NCBI GenBank assembly: GCA_021740745.1
Contig: JAIOZF010000013.1
Coordinates: 1-49,973, forward strand
Reading direction: 5' to 3'
Length of the DNA stretch: 49,973 bases
From: Crocinitomicaceae bacterium
GTDB taxonomy: Bacteria > Bacteroidota > Bacteroidia > Flavobacteriales_D > Crocinitomicaceae
In this document: positions 44,226-49,973 of the stretch, one piece after another
Layout of the letters: each line of letters begins with the position of its first letter
How positions within the stretch are numbered: the first letter of the stretch is position 1
The notes under the pieces: generated by a model
Told to the model about the DNA's origin: nothing
Seen by the model: only the letters and a program-made list of their open reading frames with translations
Databases searched by the model: none
Translations under genes and position numbers: made by a program

Positions 44226-44612
44226 ATGAATACAGCAACAACTCAAGGTGTTCAAATAAGTGTTTCAATTCGATTTAGATCTGATTTATCTGATTTATTT
44301 CATAACAAATACTTTTTCAATTACCGCATTGAAATTCAAAACAATAATGCTTTTGACATTCAATTAATGCACCGTGATTGGTTTATTTTTGATTCGTTAG
44401 AAGAAGTCTCCTTTGTTAGTGGTGATGGAGTTGTTGGAGAGCAACCAATTTTGCGTCCTAACCAGAAATATGCTTATGTCAGTGGTTGTGAATTATCTTC
44501 TGAAATAGGCCAAATGAAAGGTTTCTACACATTCAAACGTCTTGAAAATGATAGCCTATTTCAAGTACATATTCCTCAATTTGATTTAATCTATCCCGGT
44601 AAGCTTAATTAA
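44226..44612 (+). CDS. apaG: ApaG protein
   Basis: A 128-residue single-domain protein with a fibronectin-like beta-sandwich. The family motifs are clear: QGVQISVSIRF, NYRIEIQNNNAFDIQLMHRDW (a variant of the Y-x-I-x-N-x-x-x-x-x-x-Q-L-L-x-R-x-W block), GEQPILRPNQKYAYVSG and MKGFYTF. ApaG has been linked to Co2+ resistance and Mg2+ efflux, and the mechanism is unsettled. It is divergent from nqrA across a 292-bp gap in which I see no further gene. It is convergent with the TPR gene, overlapping by eight bases. Confidence 0.93.
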   Translation: MNTATTQGVQISVSIRFRSDLSDLFHNKYFFNYRIEIQNNNAFDIQLMHRDWFIFDSLEEVSFVSGDGVVGEQPILRPNQKYAYVSGCELSSEIGQMKGFYTFKRLENDSLFQVHIPQFDLIYPGKLN

Positions 44613-45894
44613 TTTTCTTTTTGAATACAAAGAGGATCAATAAAATCGCTATTGTCAATCCTGCGATTATATATACAATATTCCATACTCTTTCTTGCGT
44701 TAATTCAGATTCAAGCAATTTCATTTGTTGGTCTTTCAAATCATTGCTTAACTCCATCTCCTTGATCGATTCAAGCAGTTCATTCGATAATGAACTTTCT
44801 TTTGCAACAGTTGTGTAATAAGAATCTTGAAGGTCTATATACTTATGCAAATAAATCAATGATAAGCCCGGTTTCTTCTGAACTTCATATAATTCGGACA
44901 AGGCAAACAAAGCATCCATCTCATCCTTCAATAAGTTGCGTTTCTGAGCGAAATCGAAACTCTTTTCATAATAAACACGTGCGTCTTCGTATTTGCCCAT
45001 TTCAAAATACAAGCCACCAATATTAAAATAGGATTCGCAAATATACTTAGCATTATTCGTCTCCATTCGAATATCTAAGGCCTTCATGAAATACTCCAAC
45101 GTCTTATCAGTTTCGCCTTTTTCAAAATAGACAATTGCCAAATTATTATAGGAATGTGCCACTTGCGCCTTAGATGACGACTTCAATCCGAAGTCTGCAC
45201 TTTTCTGAAAATATTCCATCGCTAAGGGAATATTATTTTGCTGCTGTTCTATGGTTCCTAGCAAGGCATATGCATTCGAAACAGATTCCAGTTTACCCTG
45301 TTTTAATGCTTCTTTTTTGTAATGTTGGATAATTGCGGACGCCTTTTCGAAATTTTTTAACCCAATATAAGCTTGACCTAAATTGATTTCTGCTAAAAAC
45401 GAAGAAGTTGGATCTGGACTATTCTTACCTGCTTTTAGCGATTTGAGATAATATTTTTCGGCCATTAAAGGAAGACCTTTATTCATGAAGGCGTTTCCAA
45501 TTTCATTTAGGGTTTCTGTAATTATTACTTGGTCACCACTTTCTTCAAAATACTTGAGTGATTCTAGCAAAAACTTAATCCCCTTCTCTTGTTCTCCTGT
45601 TCGAATCAAAGCACTACCCAAGGTACGTTTACCAACATTCGTTGCAAAACCATTTCTTTTTTCAACACCTTGAAGTACTAAATCAAATCCTATTATACGC
45701 AATGAATCAAGGTTGTCAAGGATCAAAGGATTCCAAATTTCCAAGCCTATGGCCGCCTTTTTATCTAAATCACTGGTTTGGTAATACTTCTTAAGTTGTT
45801 CCTTGTATTGACCAAATACGGTTGTATGAAAAAAAAATAAAAAGAAAAGAAGTCCAGTTTTAGACAAAATAGTAGAAAGTTTTTGTTTACACAT
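44605..45894 (-). CDS. Tetratricopeptide-repeat membrane protein
   Basis: A 429-residue exported protein. Signal peptide at the N-terminus (MCKQKLSTILSKTGLLFFLF, ending HTTVFGQ). About seven TPR units follow (about 60-340; for example ALLGTIEQQQNNIPLAMEYF and VAHSYNNLAIVYFEKGETDK), then a helical segment (about 360-400) and one C-terminal transmembrane helix (about 403-422) ending FKKKIN. It resembles the sensory half of Bacteroidota TPR-histidine kinases and TPR-LuxR proteins, but no output domain follows. The frame is open to 45933; start 45894 was chosen for the signal peptide. Confidence 0.8.
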   Translation of the reverse strand: MCKQKLSTILSKTGLLFFLFFFHTTVFGQYKEQLKKYYQTSDLDKKAAIGLEIWNPLILDNLDSLRIIGFDLVLQGVEKRNGFATNVGKRTLGSALIRTGEQEKGIKFLLESLKYFEESGDQVIITETLNEIGNAFMNKGLPLMAEKYYLKSLKAGKNSPDPTSSFLAEINLGQAYIGLKNFEKASAIIQHYKKEALKQGKLESVSNAYALLGTIEQQQNNIPLAMEYFQKSADFGLKSSSKAQVAHSYNNLAIVYFEKGETDKTLEYFMKALDIRMETNNAKYICESYFNIGGLYFEMGKYEDARVYYEKSFDFAQKRNLLKDEMDALFALSELYEVQKKPGLSLIYLHKYIDLQDSYYTTVAKESSLSNELLESIKEMELSNDLKDQQMKLLESELTQERVWNIVYIIAGLTIAILLILFVFKKKIN

Positions 45895-45914
45895 GGATTG
45901 TTGAATATATTCCA

Positions 45915-45945
45915 TTGCAAGGATAACCAACATTCGTTACTTTTG
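45915..45945 (+). promoter_or_regulatory. TTG-N20-TACTTTTG promoter of pruA
   Basis: TTG (45915-45917) and TACTTTTG (45938-45945) are spaced by 20 bases, a close match to the Bacteroidota promoter consensus. The element ends 16 bases before the pruA ATG. Confidence 0.65.
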
Positions 45946-45961
45946 CAAAAAAAATATTATT

Positions 45962-47590
45962 ATGTCAAACGCAATTTTCAATGTTCCAAAAGCAGTGAAT
46001 GAGCCTGTTAGAGGGTATGCTCCTGGATCTGTAGAACGAGATAATCTTTTGAAAAAATACAACGAAATGTACAATCAAGAAGTGATTGATGTTCCGATGT
46101 ACATTGGAGGAAAGGAAGTGAGAACAGCAAACAAAAAACCACTTACAGCTCCACATGACCATCAAAAGGTACTGGGTCACTATAATGTTGGTGATGCCAC
46201 TCACGTGCAAGAAGCAATTGATTCTGCTTTGGCAGCAAAGGCAGCTTGGGCAAATTTACCTTGGGAAGATAGAGCAGCTATCTTTTTAAAAGCAGCTGAT
46301 TTGTTAGCTGGACCTTTCAGAGACAAAATGAATGCTGCAACTATGCTTGCGCAATCTAAAAATGTATTTCAAACTGAAATTGATGCTGTTTGTGAGTTGG
46401 TAGATTTCTTCCGATTCAACGTTCAATATATGACTCAAATTTACAAGGAACAACCTGAATCATTGCCCGGAATGTGGAACAGATTAGAATATCGTCCATT
46501 AGAAGGTTTTGTTTTTGCTTTGTCTCCTTTCAACTTTACTTCAATTGCTGCTAACCTATCCGCTGCACCAGCGATGATGGGAAATGTGATTGTTTGGAAA
46601 CCAGCTGAATCGCAAATTTATTCTGCTCAAGTTATCATGGAATTATTCAAAGCTGCAGGTTTACCAGACGGTGTTATCAACATGGTAACAGTTAGTGGTC
46701 AAGTTGCAGGTGAAGTGATTTTCAAAAACAAGCATTTTGCTGGTTTACATTTTACGGGATCAACTGGTGTTTTCCGTCAATTATGGAAAAACATTGCAAC
46801 TAACTTAGATGTTTACCGTTCTTATCCACGAATTGTTGGTGAAACTGGAGGTAAAGATTTTATCATGGTTCACTCATCTGCAAATCCAGCTGAAGTAGCA
46901 ACTGCTATGTCAAGAGGTGCATTTGAATTCCAAGGTCAAAAATGTTCTGCTGCTTCAAGAGCTTATATTCCTTCGAATATTTGGCCAGAAGTTAAACGTA
47001 TATATGTCGAGCAAGTGAATTCATTTAAAATTGGGAGTCCCGACGACACACGCAATTTTGTGAATGCAGTTATTGATGGAAAAGCTTTTGATAAAATTGC
47101 AGGATACATCGATTATTGCAAAGCACAAGCTGATGCGGAAATTATTACAGGTGGAAACTACGACAAATCAAAAGGATATTTTATTGAACCAACAACGGTA
47201 GTTACAACAAATGCGAAATTCCGCACAATGTGTGAGGAAATTTTTGGTCCAGTTTTAACTATTTACGTTTATGAGGCTGATAAATTTGAAGAGACCTTGA
47301 CAATTTTGGACGAAACATCAGAATATGCGTTAACAGGTTCAATTATCTCCAATGATCGTTATGCAATTAACTTGGCAACGAAAAAATTAGAGAACGCAGC
47401 TGGAAACTTTTATATCAATGATAAGCCGACAGGTGCAGTTGTTGGACAACAACCATTTGGTGGAGCAAGAGGCTCTGGCACGAACGATAAAGCGGGTGCA
47501 GCGATGAACTTAATGCGTTGGGTAGCAGCTCGAACAATCAAAGAAACGTTTGTTCCACCTACAGATTATAGATATCCATTCTTGGGTTAA
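45962..47590 (+). CDS. pruA: L-glutamate gamma-semialdehyde dehydrogenase (P5C dehydrogenase)
   Basis: The second enzyme of proline breakdown: it oxidises glutamate semialdehyde (from 1-pyrroline-5-carboxylate) to glutamate with NAD+. The 542-residue length fits the monofunctional, eukaryote-like type. Visible are SPFNFTSIAANL (188-199), the cofactor motif FTGSTGVF (264-271), the general base E294 in VGETGGKDF and the nucleophile C328 in GQKCSAASRAY. The C-terminal GGARGSGTNDKAGA anchor loop is present. It has its own promoter and terminator, so it is monocistronic. No putA or proline permease is nearby. Confidence 0.95.
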   Translation: MSNAIFNVPKAVNEPVRGYAPGSVERDNLLKKYNEMYNQEVIDVPMYIGGKEVRTANKKPLTAPHDHQKVLGHYNVGDATHVQEAIDSALAAKAAWANLPWEDRAAIFLKAADLLAGPFRDKMNAATMLAQSKNVFQTEIDAVCELVDFFRFNVQYMTQIYKEQPESLPGMWNRLEYRPLEGFVFALSPFNFTSIAANLSAAPAMMGNVIVWKPAESQIYSAQVIMELFKAAGLPDGVINMVTVSGQVAGEVIFKNKHFAGLHFTGSTGVFRQLWKNIATNLDVYRSYPRIVGETGGKDFIMVHSSANPAEVATAMSRGAFEFQGQKCSAASRAYIPSNIWPEVKRIYVEQVNSFKIGSPDDTRNFVNAVIDGKAFDKIAGYIDYCKAQADAEIITGGNYDKSKGYFIEPTTVVTTNAKFRTMCEEIFGPVLTIYVYEADKFEETLTILDETSEYALTGSIISNDRYAINLATKKLENAAGNFYINDKPTGAVVGQQPFGGARGSGTNDKAGAAMNLMRWVAARTIKETFVPPTDYRYPFLG

Positions 47591-47607
47591 GAAATATAAT
47601 TACTTTT

Positions 47608-47638
47608 AAGCGTCTTCTATTTTGAAGGCGCTTTTTTG
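47608..47638 (+). terminator. Rho-independent terminator of pruA
   Basis: AAGCGTCTTC (47608-47617) pairs with GAAGGCGCTT (47624-47633) with one U-G pair, followed by a T-run. It ends about 12 bases before the next start codon. Confidence 0.88.
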
Positions 47639-47650
47639 TTTTAATTGAAC

Positions 47651-49369
47651 ATGAAAAACATCTTTAGAAGCTATAGTTTCCTCGCCGTTCTATTTGGACT
47701 CATCCTCGCAGTTACTGTCCGCGTGTCGTATTTCTCCAATAATTCTACCAACGGATACAATGCCACTACTTGGGACGCACTGGGCTATTACATGTATCTT
47801 CCTGGAGTTTTTATTTATCAAGATGTCAAGGAACTAAAATGGCTTCCAAAGGTTGATAGTGCATATCAGGTGAGTGGCGGTAGCTTATACCAAGCAAACC
47901 AATTAGAGAATGGAAATTTTGCCTTCAAATACCTCGCTGGTGTCGCAATATTGGAGCTTCCATTTTTCGCTATCGGTCATTTTTGTGCTTATTTAAGTGG
48001 AGAACCAATGGATGGATTTTCTTGGCCCTATCAATATGCAATTTTGTGGGGTGCCATTTTTTGGTTCTTTCTGGGACTCCTTGTCTTAAGGAAAGTATTA
48101 CTGAAGTATTATTCCGAGAGCATAACTGCATTAACCTTGCTATTACTTGTTTTTGGGACCAACCTCATCCAATATGTAAGTGTTGATGGCGCAATGAGTC
48201 ACAGCTATATTTTTCCACTTTATGCATTTGTTTTATGGTGGACAATACGATGGCATGAAACATTTTCTAGAAAATATGCTTTCTTAATTGGTTTGACGAT
48301 TGGAATTGCAACCATTTCAAGACCTACAGAATTAATAATGCTTTTTATCCCCCTTTTATGGTCCCTAGACAATTCTGGAAAACTTGCTGAAAAATGGAAA
48401 ATGACTCGTCTTCACTATTCGCATGTTTTTATTGCAATTTCAGGTGGAATAATCGGTATTCTCCCCCAATTGATTTATTGGAAACATGCAACGGGTTCTT
48501 GGATTTATGATGTTGGTAGCAAATGGAATTTTTTGAATCCATGGTGGCGCGTTTTATTCGGCTTTGAAAAAGGCTGGTTTATTTACACACCAATTACCAT
48601 TTTCATGATTTTAGGTCTATTTTTCATAAAGACAAAACCTTTTCGAAAAGCGATAATTGTTTTTATCATCTTAAACCTTTGGATTATTCTTTCTTGGTCA
48701 GATTGGCGCTACGGAGCGAGTTATTCGGTGCGTGCCCTGATTCAAAGTTATCCAATATTCGCATTAGCCTTAGCTGCCTTCTTAGATTATTTTTACAAAC
48801 GAAAAGTGCGTTATATTATACTATTTATTGGGATTCTTCTTTGTTCAGTGAATCTGATTCAAATCGAACAATACAATTCAACTGTGCTGCACTATGACCA
48901 CATGAATAGAAAATACTACGCAGCAATATTCTTAAACCCAAGACCTGAACCATTAGATTATAGTTTGCTCGATACAGATGAACAACTTCCTAACGATCTG
49001 TTGGAACAATCAAACGTGAATTCAAAAACATTCCAGCAAAAGGAAGTATCAGCCGACTTGACAAAATCCACTATTATTGGTTCACTGCACATAAAAAATG
49101 AAACGTGGTTAGCAACAAAATGTCAATTCACCTCATCACTAGGATTAAAATCAGGAAATCTGGCCGTTTTAGCTTTTAAAGATGGCAAAGTATTGAAGGA
49201 GAAACATTTCAGGTTTGCGGTTCCTTTTGCAGCCGATCAAATTAATATGAGCTATGAAAATCATTTTAGTGTTCCAGAAAAAAGTGATTCTGTCATCTGG
49301 AAAATTGAATCTTTTGATCACATTAAAATACCATCATTGACATTGACAATCAAACAATACGTTCGCTAA
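47651..49369 (+). CDS. Multi-pass membrane protein, GT-C glycosyltransferase-like
   Basis: A 572-residue protein with roughly ten to eleven transmembrane helices (about 8-400) and a C-terminal soluble beta-rich domain (about 430-572). The first external loop contains TTWDALGYYMYLPG, with an acidic residue (D42) in the position typical of GT-C glycosyltransferases such as the PMT/ArnT type. Those enzymes take sugars from polyprenyl-phosphate donors. Similar proteins are common in Bacteroidota near surface polysaccharide functions. The activity is inferred from topology only. The frame begins at a TTG (47645), but ATG 47651 is preferred. The gene starts right after the pruA terminator. Confidence 0.7.
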   Translation: MKNIFRSYSFLAVLFGLILAVTVRVSYFSNNSTNGYNATTWDALGYYMYLPGVFIYQDVKELKWLPKVDSAYQVSGGSLYQANQLENGNFAFKYLAGVAILELPFFAIGHFCAYLSGEPMDGFSWPYQYAILWGAIFWFFLGLLVLRKVLLKYYSESITALTLLLLVFGTNLIQYVSVDGAMSHSYIFPLYAFVLWWTIRWHETFSRKYAFLIGLTIGIATISRPTELIMLFIPLLWSLDNSGKLAEKWKMTRLHYSHVFIAISGGIIGILPQLIYWKHATGSWIYDVGSKWNFLNPWWRVLFGFEKGWFIYTPITIFMILGLFFIKTKPFRKAIIVFIILNLWIILSWSDWRYGASYSVRALIQSYPIFALALAAFLDYFYKRKVRYIILFIGILLCSVNLIQIEQYNSTVLHYDHMNRKYYAAIFLNPRPEPLDYSLLDTDEQLPNDLLEQSNVNSKTFQQKEVSADLTKSTIIGSLHIKNETWLATKCQFTSSLGLKSGNLAVLAFKDGKVLKEKHFRFAVPFAADQINMSYENHFSVPEKSDSVIWKIESFDHIKIPSLTLTIKQYVR

Positions 49370-49415
49370 GAAATAGTTAATGACATTCTTTTATACTCAA
49401 ACAAAATTTAAATCA

Positions 49416-49447
49416 TTGAATTATTCAGCTTGTTTTCTTTAAATTTG
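49416..49447 (+). promoter_or_regulatory. TTG-N21-TAAATTTG promoter of the FKBP gene
   Basis: TTG (49416-49418) and TAAATTTG (49440-49447) are separated by 21 bases. The element ends three bases before the ATG at 49451, another case of a probable leaderless start. Confidence 0.5.
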
Positions 49448-49450
49448 AAC

Positions 49451-49900
49451 ATGAAAATATTATTCGCACTTATAGCAATCACATTCTTCCTTGGGGGTTG
49501 CACTAAAAAATCTGCCGCTAAACAAGCTGTTGAAGATGATAAAATAATCCTTCAATACATCAGTGATAATTCGCTTTTAGCAACCAAAGCAAGTTCTGGT
49601 CTGTATTACGTTATTGATGTGCAAGGAACGGGAGCAAGTTGTCATTCGAGTTCAGATGTGAAAGTTGCGTACAAAGGTTATTTTACCAATGGTGAAGTAT
49701 TCGATGAATCAACTAGTGGAATTACGTTTAATCTTCAGCAAGTAATTGAAGGTTGGACACTTGGAATTCCTTATTTCAAAGAAGGTGGATCAGGAAAACT
49801 TTTGCTTCCGTCTGCTTTAGCGTATGGTAAAAAAGGAACATCTGGAATTCCAGAAAATAGTGTACTGATCTTTGATATCGAATTGATTGAAGTACTCTAA
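49451..49900 (+). CDS. FKBP-type peptidyl-prolyl isomerase lipoprotein
   Basis: A 149-residue lipoprotein with a signal peptide and lipobox FLGGC (acylated C17), a short helical linker, then an FKBP domain (about 55-149). Domain motifs are DVKVAYKGYFTNGEVFDES, VIEGWTLGIPYFKEGGSGKLLLP, the ALAYGKKG segment and IPENSVLIFDIELIEV. It should assist folding of periplasmic or outer-membrane proteins by prolyl isomerisation. ATG 49451 was chosen over the TTG at 49430 because the signal peptide starts there. Confidence 0.92.
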   Translation: MKILFALIAITFFLGGCTKKSAAKQAVEDDKIILQYISDNSLLATKASSGLYYVIDVQGTGASCHSSSDVKVAYKGYFTNGEVFDESTSGITFNLQQVIEGWTLGIPYFKEGGSGKLLLPSALAYGKKGTSGIPENSVLIFDIELIEVL

Positions 49901-49911
49901 TTGGATCTCAA

Positions 49912-49973
49912 TTAGCGCAAACACTTGAAATAATCAAAAGGCTCCAAGCATTCATTGCATTGGTAATGTGCTT
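49912..49973 (-). CDS. Possible C-terminal end of a cysteine-rich protein (partial)
   Basis: Reading the minus strand from the right edge, one frame stays open and ends HYQCNECLEPFDYFKCLR then TAA (49912-49914). The cysteine spacing (CNEC ... C) looks like a real C-terminus rather than chance. Only about 20 codons are inside the window, so this is tentative. It is convergent with the FKBP gene, with an 11-bp gap. Confidence 0.4.
   Translation of the reverse strand, partial: AHYQCNECLEPFDYFKCLR

Noticed and set aside
44605-44612. Overlap of the convergent apaG and TPR genes as a sign of a sequencing error
   Set aside because: Both C-termini look complete (YPGKLN and FKKKIN), and short convergent overlaps are normal in compact genomes.
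1-49973. CRISPR arrays, IS elements, prophage genes or a defence island
   Set aside because: No spaced direct repeats, transposase, integrase or recognised defence proteins were found; the only tandem arrays are the 8- and 9-bp repeats near menA and the coding repeats of the vWD gene.

Overview
The window looks like chromosomal DNA from a member of the Bacteroidota, most likely the order Flavobacteriales and possibly a Crocinitomicaceae/Fluviicola-like organism (inferred from gene content). The DNA is AT-rich. Start codons mostly lack a Shine-Dalgarno sequence, and many are preceded by the Bacteroidota promoter element TAnnTTTG. Five genes encode large secreted proteins with type IX secretion (T9SS) C-terminal sorting domains. 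A six-subunit Na+-translocating NADH:quinone reductase and menaquinone genes point to a menaquinone-based respiratory chain. I see no tRNA or rRNA gene, CRISPR array, transposase, integrase or phage gene.

Layout. 1-538: non-coding, with two tandem strong-promoter signatures firing leftwards out of the window, probably towards a highly expressed unit such as an rRNA operon. 539-1439: a small conserved protein and an AlbA/Schlafen-like protein. 1458-3183: operon rhodanese-dedA-aroE. 3255-6965: a hotdog-fold protein and a flavin oxidoreductase on the minus strand, then menA and menC on the plus strand, separated by short tandem repeats. 7003-12062: RhlE-type RNA helicase, a T9SS cargo with SprB-like repeats, and Tex. 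12206-15903: RlpA-like lipoprotein/cytochrome pair, a decayed Tat-signal gene, a class III CoA-transferase, a GNAT acetyltransferase and a CNNM/CorC protein. 15905-23867 (minus): two small membrane proteins, an Omp28/thioredoxin-like T9SS cargo, an M42 aminopeptidase and a 1191-residue SBBP/PKD/CHU_C protein. 24051-32225 (plus): flavin oxidoreductase plus an active/inactive M16 peptidase pair, a 1096-residue CHU_C protein, a GT9 glycosyltransferase and a small membrane protein. 32276-37805 (minus): GNAT, a subtilisin-like T9SS protease, a von Willebrand type D protein with a Lys-Pro repeat tail, and a tRNA-dihydrouridine synthase. 37873-43933 (minus): nqrABCDEF. 44226-49900: apaG, a TPR membrane protein, pruA, a multi-pass membrane protein and an FKBP lipoprotein. 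A partial gene may enter from the right edge.

How the parts fit. menA, menC and nqrA-F belong to quinone synthesis and sodium-coupled respiration. The secreted proteins (SprB-like, Omp28-like, SBBP/PKD, Fn-like and subtilisin) would be exported by Sec and then T9SS, which is not encoded here. Most other genes are housekeeping. Several starts were moved inward from the longest open frame, using signal peptides, promoter position or alignment to the known family N-terminus; each entry gives the reason. Nothing here is a clearly new system. The most unusual items are the tandem promoters at the left edge, promoter elements almost touching start codons, the pseudogene at 12888-13065, the menA-menC repeat arrays and the vWD/Lys-Pro protein.
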